This document shows, piece by piece, positions 26,641 through 38,016 of a stretch of 64,000 nucleotides of DNA. The stretch lies in contig JAJIRX010000859.1 in the NCBI GenBank assembly GCA_023853785.1, forward strand, positions 496,001 to 560,000. Direction: 5' to 3'. The notes below the pieces were generated by a model. It did no database searches. It was not told the DNA's origin and saw nothing but the letters and a program-made list of their open reading frames with translations. How positions within the stretch are numbered: position 1 is the stretch's first letter; each line of letters opens with the position of its first letter. The translations under genes and the position numbers were made by a program. The stretch comes from Psilocybe azurescens (taxonomy: Eukaryota > Basidiomycota > Agaricomycetes > Agaricales > Agrocybaceae).

Positions 26641-28985
26641 CTAAGCGGACTCAGGCCTTCCTGAGATGCTCACTATTTCGTCTTTCACCATCCCTTTTGA
26701 AGGCTGCTCGACATCCTGTTTCTCAATAAATGTCTGGCTCTGTCTGTGCAATTGTCCAACCATCTTGCTCCGTGCCAATATCCTCGGGCCATAGAAAAAC
26801 AAAATCTGGTCGTCCTCGTCAACAAAATCACAGACAGAATATTACAATACTCACGATTGGGATGGGACTCATAACTGTACCCGCAATCGCAAATATAGTA
26901 TTGGCCCATCTGTATCCCAAAGCGCGGAACATCCTTTCCGCGAAGAGAGGGAATATCGTGGCCATCAAGTTACGACACAGACTTTGTCCTGCCAATGCCG
27001 AAGACGCATACATACCATAGCTGGTGTTGAAAGTACGTTAGAACAAGAGACTGGCCCGGTGGACACTACGAGACTCGCTCACCAATCTGCTAGGTACGTA
27101 AATATGGTCATATAAATGGTGCTGACTGCCCACAGATAAATCTAGAGCAAAACGAAACGCAACCAATGAATGAGATCAAAGGAGCCGTTCAATAAAAAGT
27201 AAAAATTTGCATACTGACAGCGCAACGACCAGCACAATCCATGGCACTTTGGATGTTGCTGACCAGGCGAACATAAACATCGAGATAGGAAATAAAAATC
27301 CTGCAACGCATGACAAGTGTAATCTCGCTTGAGCTCCTCGTGTCGACACATATTTCCTAGACAGCCTCAAAGTGAGCAGACGAACATTCATCCAAGTAAG
27401 ACTCAAGACACGTACCTATACAGTCGCTCTTGATACCTATTTGTGAGGAACCCCAATAGACTTCCAAGTCTATTGATACTTCGTTATTATCCACAACAAC
27501 TTTCTTGAAGGCGAAAGTGACTTACGCCATTGTCGTATACACAGACCCTATTTGACCTTCATTGAACCCATGCAGCGTTTTGAATACTCCAGGGATGGAC
27601 TCAATCATGCAAAAATAAACCCCCAGGCAAAACCAATCCATATCTAGAGGGACATGAGGAAGGTCAGCTAACAAAACACCACGTACGAAGCTATAACCAC
27701 AGAAAGCAATTGCAACTTACGCTAACTGCAGAAACTATTGGCTCAAAAAACAGCATCGCTAGAAAGGAGAGGTTGCTCGTGAACAATTAGGACGGCCGTC
27801 AGTTGCAAAATACTCACAGATAGGTCGTGTGCAAGAAATATAAATCCTTTGACTCAATTTCAATTTAGCCGCCGATTGAACGCTGTAATAGCGAGCGTCT
27901 TTTGAAGCGTGTCTAAGTTTTTTCGCCGTCTTTTCAAGGATCACCGAGGAGCGTGTTTCATCAATAGTCAGAATCATGACCAGAAAATAGACGCCTCCAA
28001 TTCTGCAGCAAGCAAAGTGATAGGTAAATTGGGATCTTGTACGAGATGAATATTCAAGAAAATAGAACGAACATGAGGTGGATCCATTGGATCCATCGCC
28101 ATTGGAGGCGCTGGTTCTCTTCTACCCACCCCGCCACAATCGCGCCAACTCCATTACCCATAAAAGCAAAGAGAGTGTACAGCGCCATGGGTAATCCTAT
28201 CCTGCGGACATAGGTCAGTATATCTGATTCGACAAAACGAGTGCAAACTAACTCTGCTGGGTTCCAGATGTCTGCGACCGTGCCCGCCACCATGGTCGAT
28301 CCAGTAGAGCCAAACGCACCCTGAAGGAATCTAGCCACGAGGACAGTCTGAATATTCTTAGCTCTAGAATATGAACGGTTGTCAATATCCTCGTAACAGA
28401 AACACATGGCCTAAAACCGCAGGGACATACAGTGCGGTCATAACATGCATCAGAAGAAATCCGGCGACTGAGACGTAGTACAAAGGCAATCTTCCGAAGT
28501 CCTCGCTTAGAGAAGATGTGAGCAGAGGTAGCACTCCAAACCCAAGGCAATAGAGACTAAGTCCGAGAGTAGCTTGGAACTGTGTGCAGTTAAGGTCATT
28601 CATCATGGAACTCGCGCCCAAACTGAAAGATGTGGCTGAAGCAGCTACGGGACAGACAGGAATTAGAATCTAGAACATTGTGGGCAGTAAATACAGAGGC
28701 GGCAATACTTACACACCAGAAGAGTGAAGAAACAGGTAACAGTTGTGATCACCCATTTCTTGGGGTACGAGAAGTGGATGGGATTACGTCTATCTCCAGG
28801 AAGAAAGGAGACCTGTCGAAAAAATACACCTGTAAGAAAGATTGAACCTAGGTATCACAGACTAGATGACAGTCAATACGGACCGCGAAAAGGACATCTT
28901 TGGTGGAGGATGAATTGAATTCCAATCTAGAGCTTCTAGATGATGACAGCATACTAGGATCAGGATGAGTTGTTTGTGAGCCCAT
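26641..28985 (-). CDS. MFS transporter, DHA1-like (copy 2)
   Basis: Paralogue of the 18.4-20.9 kb transporter, with a similar build and many short introns. The start at 28985 gives MGSQTTHPDPSMLSSSRSSR, a short Ser-rich cytosolic arm. Landmarks: VSFLPGDRRNPIHFSYPKKW, GASSMMNDLNCTQFQATLG, LGFGVLPLLTSSLSEDFGRL (TM2 and loop), RFLQGAFGSTGSTMVAGTVA then DIW (motif C region), VGAIVAGWVEENQRLQWRW, a central loop with DETRSSVILEKTAKKLR, and SALAGQSLCRNLMATIFPLF near TM11. The C-terminal tail after YGPRILARSKM is about 35 residues longer than in copy 1. A proton-coupled exporter is the likely class; the substrate is not predictable. Confidence 0.85.
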
Positions 28986-30634
28986 CACTGCCTTGAGAAT
29001 GTCAAGAATTGCGGTCTAACAGATAAAGTAGATTGCACACAACACCAGGGTATTTATACTTGTAAGTTTGGAGCCGGTAGAAACCCCACTAGGAAATTGG
29101 TGCCACACATTCCGCCAGCGGATTTGTCGGAGGTCTGCCCATAACCTGTCGGAAGGCGTGCGGGAAACGTATGATCTGTTCGGAATTGTGTCGGAATGCT
29201 GCCATTCGCTTCGAACCAAGCATGTAGGATCTCCCCAGTCTTGTGGACACACATGAGCGATATTCGGTCCGTGTGTGTAGAGTATAGGGGGTCTGTTTCC
29301 CCAAAATATGTGTCGCTGTTACAAAATTTCAATTTGAAGCATGGGCGTAAATTAATTGGATAGCAAGGTAGTGTTCGGTCCATAAGATCCGATTGCTATA
29401 CATCATTCGGAGCTAGAAGCAAGACCTCGTTGAGCTTTTAGCAACAGTAGGATTCGGGACATAGGCAGGATGGAAGAAATTTGACGCATTCTATTAATGG
29501 AACAGTATAAGGTTTATAATCAACAAAACTTGAGGTGGAATTTAGCAAGTCCTAAGTCCGAGAACCATTTGTCAAGTCCTTCAGTATTGGTTAGATCATA
29601 AATAAACTCACCGCTGTGCACTCAGAATGCGATCAATGAGCATGAAATTCACGACGATTACAGAGCACCAGAGAGCACCAGGTGGTCCGTATTAGCTGCA
29701 GCGCCCTGCTTTCACTTCACTGGTTAGAGGCCGACTTGTCCGGGACCAATGTGGTTTTGTTTCAACAGCGAAAACAAGAAAATACTAACAGCGGCCTTTC
29801 ACGAGGCTGCTGAACGCACAGAAGCTCTGTTTCTGCCTTCTGTTCTGGTTTCGATAATTCACTCTGGGTCTTCGGATTCTGAGCTGTGCAAGAGCTGTTG
29901 CGATACCTCTTTGGAACAGGTGAGGTAAAAGATGGTTTGGCGCCCAAAAATATGGGAACCTAGACATGGCCTTCAAGACATGCTCGTTTCGTGTCTAGGT
30001 GATAAGATAACTGAGCTTCTTGCGCTCCTTCATTTCGGATCGAAGGTGTGATCGGTGCGACTGTGCACGTGATTTGAACGCGTCAAGGACGCGAAAGGTT
30101 CGAACATGATGTGCGCTGATCACGCTGGTCCTGATGGGACCCGGAGTACATATAAATTGGGCGAGCCTCGGCCCAATTCTGATAATCCAAAACTTTCAGG
30201 AAAGCCTCTGAAAGCGAAGGAGAACTGGGTAAGTCCAGAGCATCTGGTGAACAGAATTGTGGCAAATCTGAGCCAGATCCAACCTGCTACACCAGGTGCT
30301 GAAATGGGGATGGTAGGAGGGCCGAACAACAAAATTTCAGATGAGGAAAGGGTTTTTCCCCCACAAAATGGATCAGAAATTTCGTGCAAGGGACACACTC
30401 TCCCTTGCCTTACATTAGCCAGAGCCTTGGTGTTTTTTGTTCATCTTATGTACAGACAACTATGCAGTTTCAGTACTTCTTTGGTCCATTTGTTTGACGT
30501 TATCCAGTTATGAGCGGCGTTTCGCTCTGCTCATCTGGGAATTGTTTGTATGTTTGTACTTGAGGCTCTTGCCTAATAACCACTTTTTCTGACCCACAAC
30601 CTCCGACTGCACATTCGGACGTGATATTCGAACC
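28986..30634. other. Intergenic, no gene recognised
   Basis: About 1.65 kb with several short open frames on both strands (for example 29054-29383 minus and 30106-30513 plus). Their translations lack domain character, so I do not call them genes. Confidence 0.35.
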
Positions 30635-31099
30635 ATGCTCGCATTATCACGGAAAAGATGCGTGCCTAGTACAGAAGTCCAAGCCTTATGGCTTCCCAGA
30701 ACTCAAACTTGCCGTTCAATATCTAACTCTCCGTATGGCCGTACGCATGTGTGGAAACGAAGACCACCAGTCTTACCTAAACCACTCGTTCCTAAATTTC
30801 CTCAGAAAGTCATCCGTTCTGACGGCACATCGTTTACACATTGGACGACTTCACCAAAATCGCTGGTTCGCTTGACGCGAGATACCACGAATAACCCTCT
30901 TTGGAACACGGGGAACCCCAACGACCGCTCCCTTGAGGAGGAATCCAATACCACTGGACGTATGGGCAGGTTCAGTAGGAGGTTCGAGGTTCTTGGGTCA
31001 GATTTGGATGATTCGGCATGGATGGAGGAGATGTCAACTGTCATGAAACGCGAGGTTATCGTCGAGAAAGAGAAACCCAAGGCCAAGTCGAAGAAGTAA
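30635..31099 (+). CDS. MRPL36: Mitochondrial large-subunit ribosomal protein bL31m
   Basis: Intronless 154-residue protein. The N-terminal 40 residues (MLALSRKRCVPSTEVQALWL) are basic and fit a mitochondrial targeting sequence. The conserved core PKFPQKVIRSDGTSFTHWTT then LVRLTRDTTNNPLWN is diagnostic for fungal bL31m (yeast Mrpl36), and GRMGRFSRRFE near the end is also typical. It ends with a Lys-rich tail. It functions in the mitochondrial 54S ribosomal subunit. The start context is CGAACCATGC. A GTAAGC...TTTTCAG pair downstream (31119-31172) may be a 3'-UTR intron. Confidence 0.88.
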   Translation: MLALSRKRCVPSTEVQALWLPRTQTCRSISNSPYGRTHVWKRRPPVLPKPLVPKFPQKVIRSDGTSFTHWTTSPKSLVRLTRDTTNNPLWNTGNPNDRSLEEESNTTGRMGRFSRRFEVLGSDLDDSAWMEEMSTVMKREVIVEKEKPKAKSKK

Positions 31100-32682
31100 T
31101 CAGTTGTGACGGCGACGCGGTAAGCCATCTACCTGGACACCAAATTAACATCCTTTGACGTCTTCTTTTCAGGCTCTCTTAGTCCTACCTCTAGTAATAT
31201 GGACGAGCTGCATATTATAATACCATCTCTTACCGCTCTCTTGCCATGTCAACACATCGCTGAACACATTTGGCGGCCGACACTTGGACCTACAATGGCC
31301 TCAATCTTGCCACCTCAAAAAGATGGGATCGTGTTTCAACGACGTACCTCCTGCTATAAGAATGGAACAAAAAATGGACTTCAACTTGAACACATTGCTC
31401 GTAAAATCCAGCTAGCGGATCTAATCGTGTGTGACTCTGCTTCCATGGCCCTATAGATTTGTCGCATTCACATCCAAATGTCTTGTCGTAATGGCCAGTA
31501 AGGCAGGCGAGGTAACAGCGATATGAATATTTCCTTGGCAGAAAAGGAGACCCGAATTTACCACTGCACGCCTGTCTCTAGACGGCGGGATCAAATGGTT
31601 TTGGAATAACTCAAGGGAAATTGTGTGTCGGGACCAAGCTGGGAACGGAAAACTATAATTCGTAAATAACTATGTCAAACTTCGTCCAATCGTACCGACA
31701 TTTGCTTGCATGTATTTTCTAAACTGTAGTAGGGGTGTGGTAACAAGACAACACGATAAAGTATAAGTGAAGAAGCGTCGAAGAAACATTAAAGTTGAGT
31801 CTTGCAGACACGCAAGCCCTACCCTTAATTGAGCACGTGCCAACAATGGCGGGACGCGTCAGGACGCGTTCTTTGCTTGGCCCGATCCACAATCGCAATT
31901 CAACAAGGATGTTCTGTAGATAGCACTTAGCGATAGAAACCGCGACTTTCTTCTAGTCATTCACTTTATAAAAGAAAGACAAGAGAGGGATACGGGTGAT
32001 CAAAACGACGAAGATAACGAAATAACTCAGACTCCGAGAGCCGCAAATACAACCCATCTGAGTGTCCAAAAATCCTGGACAACGGATCTGCATTATTTTC
32101 TCTAGCTTAAAATGTTTAAGGCCTCTCCGGGAAATTGAGAGAAGAATGGTGACGCTGGTCATATCGAACCTGAATCTCGATGTTATGGGCCATCATCCCA
32201 ATGGTCTGACAACATAGTTGTGTTAATGAAAGCATTGGGTGTGGAGCATTTGTGAGAGGACAATGGATTCCTGATGGGCCCGTATAAATTTAAAATGGCA
32301 CCGAGGAAGTGTTCTACAAGCAACCACTCAAGACAATGACTTACTAGGTACACAATGGCATCGACATTATGCCATACGCGTCGCCCTGCATCTCAATTTT
32401 AGAGGAAGCGAGAGATGTATTGCTTTAGGAAATACCTTTAGGACAGGCACTGCAGAGCATATGCCCTCAAGCCTACGGAAAATATATAAATACCTTGTCT
32501 CTTCAGCTTGTAAGTAGTATTGGTGTTCCTATCTCTTCTCCTACATCGTCATCCTCTGTCCAAGACTCACCTTGGACATACTTATTTCGACTAGCCCTCT
32601 ATATTCACCGAAGTACATTGTCTCCCAATAACTCTCCCATTTCTCAAATCCTCATTTACAATATAGCAAATTCTTATTTAAC
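31100..32682. promoter_or_regulatory. Intergenic; TATA-like box before the 32683 ORF
   Basis: About 1.6 kb without a recognised gene. TATATAAA at 32483-32490 lies 193 bases ahead of the next ATG, in a pyrimidine-rich leader (CCTATCTCTTCTCCTAC) that resembles a fungal core promoter. The frame at 31199-31456 has no domain character. Confidence 0.35.
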
Positions 32683-33237
32683 ATGGCTGCCGTGCAAGCA
32701 GTCGAGTTAGATAAATGCGTCGAGTTGAGGAACGGCGACTATATCTGCAAGCTCCAGTATTTAAATCCATACTGGTATAACCCCTCATTCGCAGTGACCA
32801 GGCGGTATAAGCCGGATGGTACAAAGACCAGTTGCTCTATTATAGTTCCAGAAGGAATAATCCTCGACAACGACGTCCGCTTTGAAGTTGAAAAAACCAC
32901 TTATAATATGGAGACGTTCGATAACAAAGAGCGAGTCGTGGTCTTCTACAACGATCAAATAACGAAAGGTTTTGACGTGGAGTTCCCAGGCAGAAGGGAA
33001 ATCAACTTTCGTGATCCTTCCAACAGGAAGCTAACGCAAGATCCAAAGACTGGCCAGCTTGCCGTCGTAATCAAGGGGAGGGGAAGAGACAGACGTCTTA
33101 GCTTGTTTTATCTACAATTATTATTCTATATAGATCTTATGAATACATATAAATATGCCTATATTGTTCTATCTTGTCCCCGACTTCAGGAAGTATTAAT
33201 ACCAACACCGTCGGATTGCGGGTTCACTTACAACTAA
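32683..33237 (+). CDS. Hypothetical protein
   Basis: An open frame of 184 residues starting MAAVQAVELDKCVELRNGDY, with a plausible TATA box and leader. The first 130 residues look protein-like: ICKLQYLNPYWYNPSFAVTR, IVPEGIILDNDVRFEVEK and RVVVFYNDQITKGFDVEFPG suggest a small beta-rich domain. After about residue 135 the composition becomes AT-rich and hydrophobic, which may be an unspliced intron. In that case the last exon starts after the CTTCAG at about 33189. I do not recognise the family. Confidence 0.5.
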   Translation: MAAVQAVELDKCVELRNGDYICKLQYLNPYWYNPSFAVTRRYKPDGTKTSCSIIVPEGIILDNDVRFEVEKTTYNMETFDNKERVVVFYNDQITKGFDVEFPGRREINFRDPSNRKLTQDPKTGQLAVVIKGRGRDRRLSLFYLQLLFYIDLMNTYKYAYIVLSCPRLQEVLIPTPSDCGFTYN

Positions 33238-33359
33238 CCTTCTGAGATCATGGCTGGACAGGATGTGGCCCAGTTGGGTCTCGAGACGTATCTCTCTTGT
33301 TGGACAGGCTCTTAACAAGTGGCTTAGACTACTGCGAGAAAAACATCAAAAGTAATTAG

Positions 33360-34679
33360 CTACAAGAGGTTTTCGACTTTACCAATAATCTCCGTAGATC
33401 GCAAGTCTGCTGGCACCTCCAACTGCTGTACAAAATGATCTACTTGACGAGCATTGGAATCGGCAATAAACCACGACATCAAGGTCTCCCTGAATCCTTG
33501 ATCAATGTCGTTCCTCTTTATGCGCCTCCCGAATTGATTCTTGACCTGCTTTGATTTCGCGTTGGCCAGATTTGGTATGTAACCTTCCTTTTGAAGCAAT
33601 GAGAAGGCGTTTTTCAAGTCACCCTCTTGTAGAGTAAAAATAGCATCGATCCTGTCCCATATCTTCCCAATAAGTTGGAGCCAGGGTGCGCCTCCATAAT
33701 CATCCGCGATTTTTTCTAAAGTCTCGAGATAATTGGCTTTATGTCTTGCCATAGTATTAGCGATTGCATCCGATTTAAAGTGGTGTATTTTGAGTCTATG
33801 TTTGGAGTAGATTTCAGAATACGCGCATTGGATAGCGCTGTCGGTGGGGAGGAAGACACTGAAAGGTGATACATGGCACCAGTGGCGCCTTCAACGAGCT
33901 CGAGGTAACTTTCGAACTTGATTTTTATACGCTTCGGATACCTGTCTTGCGGAGTAGCCCAGAATTTAACTACAAAACCTTCCTCATTCTTGTGATTGAG
34001 TTTGCTGAGCTGACTGGGGGCAACTGTGGGAGCTGAATGCTTTCTCGGTCGAGAGAAGGGAAGAGTCGCCCAATCGAAATCATGCAGTGGTTCTTGCCCA
34101 TTCTTTGAGACGATGGAAAGAATAACAAGATCTTCTTCAGTGTACACAACTTTTATGGGCATCTTGGGATCCACCAGCTCGAAGACGTATGTTTTTTCTT
34201 TGTCCAGTTTCCCAAGAACCCCAGGATAATGCTTGTCGAGGATCCGACGAGCTGCAAGCGAGTGAGTGCTGTCAAAAGACGTCCGGCTGATGAACATCCA
34301 CTTGTCACGATACCAAAAAAAGACTGATAAGGCTCCCATCGACTTTCTCCTCGATAGCGAAAGTATGCTCCATCCCCGTTGGCTTGTAGGCGAACTTCTC
34401 GTTGTAATTAAAGAATTTCGGCAAACTCCTGGACACGACTTTGCCGGTATTCCTCTCTGTGACAAGGGTCCTAGCCGCTAGGCTAAGATCGTCCCATTCC
34501 TGGCGTAAGAATATTGACTTGTTGTTGTAATTGTGGATGGCGAGAGGAAGAGACGGATGAGGTTTGGTTGTGATCAAGGAAAATACTCTGTTTGGCCTTG
34601 GACGATTTGAGGCGTGATTCTTCAGAAGGATGGGGTCAATAGTCAGGGATCGGAGTGGGCTTGTATCGTCTATTTCCAT
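33360..34679 (-). CDS. T4 Rnl1-type RNA ligase homologue (apparent frame breaks)
   Basis: ATP-dependent ligase sealing 5'-phosphate to 3'-OH RNA ends. The start at 34679 gives MEIDDTSPLRSLTIDPILLK. Nucleotidyltransferase motifs: RSLPKFFNYNEKFAYKP, then motif I EEKVDGSL with the AMP-accepting Lys codon at 34344-34346, motif IIIa-like KTYVFELVDP, motif IV EEGFVVKF, and motif V RIKIKFESYLELVEG. A helical C-terminal domain follows (MARHKANYLETLEKIADDYG onward) with the layout of the Rnl1 C domain, which the fungal Trl1 ligase domain lacks. One extra A in the run 34315-34321 breaks the frame just after motif I (ISLF to WYRDKW). A second frame change at about 33780-33870 could be an intron or another indel. 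Otherwise all motifs are intact. Confidence 0.78.
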
Positions 34680-35212
34680 GATTAGGAATGATGAAGTCGA
34701 TACTCAATGCTTCCTTGATTCGATTTCTCCAAGTTGTGCTGTTTTCAGTACTTCGGCAATGGCATGCTAGTCTGCACGAGTAAATAGAGATCTGGCCTTC
34801 GGAAAAGCGGTCGAACTATGTCAGAGTAAATGACTCGAATCAGGCTAATCGTCCAGTATACCCGCCGTTGTCCTATTATAATGACTGTGAGAATGATCCT
34901 GCGATTCGGAGTCCGTTTCGGTAAACTTATCTGACAGAGGCGTTGAACTTTTCTCAATGGTATGCATCAAACGGTGAAACTTAGAAGAGTTTTGAAAAGC
35001 CACCGTGTACATAGTGGTTTTATACCAAAGACCGGACGACACAACGAATTTCAATAATTTGGCATCCAGTAAGGCCCAGACTTAGGCCTTCATTCTTCGC
35101 TCACCGACTGTCAACCGACGCAGGGCGCAATGTCCATTGTCGAGATTCCTCGAAATCCAGGTTGTCCCAGACTGCATTGATAGCGTGTATTCAATCGATC
35201 AGCCGCCAGCCA

Positions 35213-35219
35213 TATAAAA
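35213..35219 (+). promoter_or_regulatory. TATA box of HEM13
   Basis: TATAAAA lies about 120 bases before the coproporphyrinogen oxidase ATG. The 650-base interval between the RNA ligase and HEM13 starts is otherwise featureless; the two genes diverge. Confidence 0.6.
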
Positions 35220-35335
35220 TACACGTTACGATCGGCGAAGCGGTTATGACAATTTTTATCCGGGCAGTTTTAACCCTCCTTGAGACCTGACCACCACCGC
35301 CACCCACCCCAGATATTACCACTCACAACGACAAA

Positions 35336-36406
35336 ATGCCTTCAAATGCGCCCTCGATTCCGATGCGCCAGCAAGTAGAGGAATACATCAACGCTCTTCA
35401 GGACCAGATCGTTCTGGCATTCGAGGAGTTAGATCCAAATGCCCCGCCATTCAAACGGGATTCCTGGGTACGCGCTCAGGGGGGCACCGGACGATCGTGC
35501 GTCTTCGCATCGCCCATCGATGAAGGTGCCTCCGCCTCCTCTCCACCATCGATCCTTGAGAAGGCTGGCGTGAACATCTCAATTGTCCACGGCGTGCTCC
35601 CGCCACCCGCGATCAAGCAGATGCGCGCGGATCACATGTCGATGCCTCTCCCTGACCGACCAGAGGGCCTCCCCTTCTTCGCTGCAGGCATCAGCCTGGT
35701 CGTGCATCCACGAAACCCCCACGCGCCCACTGTCCACGCCAACTACCGCTACTTCGAAATCACGGAGCCCAAACCTGTCAATCCCGACGCAGCTGAAACT
35801 GCGGAACCCAAAGTTCTCGCATGGTGGTTCGGTGGCGGGTCAGATCTGACACCATCATATCTATACGAGGAAGACGCTGTCCACTTCCACTCGACATTAC
35901 AGACCGCTTGCGACAAGCACGGCCCACAGCTCTACCCAACGTTCAAGAAATGGTGCGACGAGTACTTCTTCATCCCCCATCGTGGAGAATCTCGAGGGAT
36001 CGGAGGGCTCTTCTTCGATGATCTCAATGAAGGCCCACATCTCCGCTTCCCTAATTCCGAAGCGAAGCGCCCTGTAACTCCTGCCGAGATCTTCGCCTTC
36101 GTCAAGGGGCTCGGGAACGCGTTCGTCCCTTCTTACGTCCCTATTCTTAAAATCCGTAATCCCATGCCATACACGCCACACCAACGCCGCTGGCAACTTA
36201 TCAGGAGAGGGCGATATGTTGAATTCAATCTGGTCTACGACAGAGGCACCAAATTCGGTCTGATGACACCTGGAGCCAGAATCGAGAGTATCTTGATGAG
36301 TCTGCCTGAGACAGCAAGATGGGAATACATGTCAGAATTGGGAGAAGAGGGTACAGAGGAGGGTAAACTAATGGCAGTCCTTAAGGAACCGAGGGCATGG
36401 GTTTAG
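35336..36406 (+). CDS. HEM13: Oxygen-dependent coproporphyrinogen III oxidase
   Basis: Converts coproporphyrinogen III to protoporphyrinogen IX using O2, the sixth step after ALA in haem synthesis; cytosolic in yeast. Single exon of 356 residues, normal length. Diagnostic segments: VEEYINALQDQIVLAFEELD, RAQGGTGRSCVF, AGVNISIVHGVLPPPA, ISLVVHPRNPHAPTVHANYR (the substrate-site His/Asn region), WWFGGGSDLTPSYLYEEDA, FFIPHRGESRGIGGLFFDDL and RRGRYVEFNLVYDRGTKFGL. There is no targeting sequence. The start ACAAAATGCC has a purine at -3. The frame is entirely clean, which is a useful contrast to the damaged neighbours. Confidence 0.98.
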   Translation: MPSNAPSIPMRQQVEEYINALQDQIVLAFEELDPNAPPFKRDSWVRAQGGTGRSCVFASPIDEGASASSPPSILEKAGVNISIVHGVLPPPAIKQMRADHMSMPLPDRPEGLPFFAAGISLVVHPRNPHAPTVHANYRYFEITEPKPVNPDAAETAEPKVLAWWFGGGSDLTPSYLYEEDAVHFHSTLQTACDKHGPQLYPTFKKWCDEYFFIPHRGESRGIGGLFFDDLNEGPHLRFPNSEAKRPVTPAEIFAFVKGLGNAFVPSYVPILKIRNPMPYTPHQRRWQLIRRGRYVEFNLVYDRGTKFGLMTPGARIESILMSLPETARWEYMSELGEEGTEEGKLMAVLKEPRAWV

Positions 36407-36615
36407 ATGATTAAAGGGAAAGGATACAGACTATTGTACAGTATTTGTAAAAAGCGTCGTTCGTCCCCAACAGCACAGATGTTCAAGGGATTCCTGTGAC
36501 ACTGACAGGCGGAGGTAGTTCATTCCTATTGGGATCGACATCAGGGATTTCTCGGCGGCTACAAGTTCGCGGTGGATTAGCGAGTGTGAAAATAAACATA
36601 TGATGTGTCAGGGAC

Positions 36616-38016
36616 CTACAAGTATCTGACGATGCTTTGGTCTCCGCTATACAAGAAAATATCATAGAGCATCGTGCCGACTTGTGCTCCTGTGAAAGAA
36701 CCAACCACAGGACTCCAAAGCCAGTATTGACTATGCAAGACCGTCAGAACTGGCGTAGGACTGGTAACTCAAGGGGCTCACTGTCTCAGTGTAAACACTT
36801 GACGGCCGTACCCTACCATGGCAGTCAGCATTCTTGGGCCGAGGTCTCGGGCAGGATTGACTGCGAAACCTGCAAGAAGTTAGCGATCTCATTGAGCATG
36901 CTACATGCAGTCCTAGATAAAAACCAGATCTTCGAACCTGTCTGCATTCCGAAACATGCTGCGATACCGACGAAGATGATGAAGATCCCGACGCACACCA
37001 GTCCAGGAGTAAGCTCGTTTCGTCGATCCAAGAGCGAAAGTATGCCGAAAAGGAGAAGAGCTGTACCTATGAATTCGTCGAAGAAACAACCCACGTTCGT
37101 CATATAGTCCAACTGAAATAGGATCGTCAGAATCGAAAGAACAATTCAAACCAACGCATTCTAATGAACGATAACTCACAGGGACTGTCCCAAAATATCC
37201 TGCAGTCGCCAGAGTTCTGATATGATTCCCTCCTTCTTTAATGCTGATCGCGGTTTTGTAATTGCCATAGACGATAGCGGCTCCGCATATGGCACCCAAA
37301 AGCTGAGAGAGAAAATATCCAGGGACCTTTCTCCATGGAAACCCGCGCCAGACTGCCATAGCGAGAGTGACCTAAATATGAGTCAATGAACAAGTTGTGA
37401 AAAGTAGCATTTAGCTTGGTAGCTTACAGCGGGGTTGATGTGTCCCCCAGAAAGCAAGACACCCAAAGTGATACCTAAAATCGAACAGTTCACGTCATGA
37501 AAACACCGATCCATGAATATCAAAATGTTCACCTGCCCCCATCCCAAACTAACAGAAGCCCACGTCTAAGTAAGAACCGATGCTGTTCAGTCCCATTGGG
37601 CGTGCGTGCATGAAAATTTGCTCACTCCAGCTGGGGTCCGAGCAATAGAATCCACCGCACTAAGGTTGTATTGGCAATTCGCAGCTGTGCCAAACATCAC
37701 AAGCATCATCGTCCCGAAAAATTCTCCCGCATATTCCACCATGAATGAGCTAAAGAGAAAGAAGCAACATTAAGTAGATGCCAACAAGATTGTAAAAAAT
37801 AACGGACTGACCGAGCACGCCAGATACGTCCATAATGATACGGATGGTCGTCCGATGGACCGTCGCGTTCGTGTTCTTCTTTACGGGAAGATGTCTCACT
37901 TGAATGAGATGGGTCGACGGGCCTCGTGCGATTGGAGGGGGAGCGTTAAATGCATGTTCGTTGTATTCCCAGATTTCATCAAGTTTGGTGGGGCTGGAAT
38001 CCGTGGACGCAGACAT
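36616..38016 (-). CDS. Aquaglyceroporin (MIP family), copy 1
   Basis: Six-span membrane channel for glycerol/water. The start at 38016 gives [18 protein letters not shown]. After a cytosolic arm ([12 protein letters not shown]) comes TM1, [17 protein letters not shown]. The first half-helix is GGHINPAV, followed by [21 protein letters not shown] later helix contains [20 protein letters not shown]. The second motif is [11 protein letters not shown]; the Asp after NPAR marks the glycerol-permeable subclass. The end is [18 protein letters not shown], stopping at 36616. Many short introns. In the N-terminal arm the frame changes near 37880-37886 (RHLPV to [11 protein letters not shown]), as if one base were missing. 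It is the tandem partner of the gene at 39.2-40.6 kb. Confidence 0.9.

Noticed and set aside
29054..30513. Several 80-135 codon frames on both strands
   Set aside because: Composition is random-looking, there are no splice-linked partners and no motifs.
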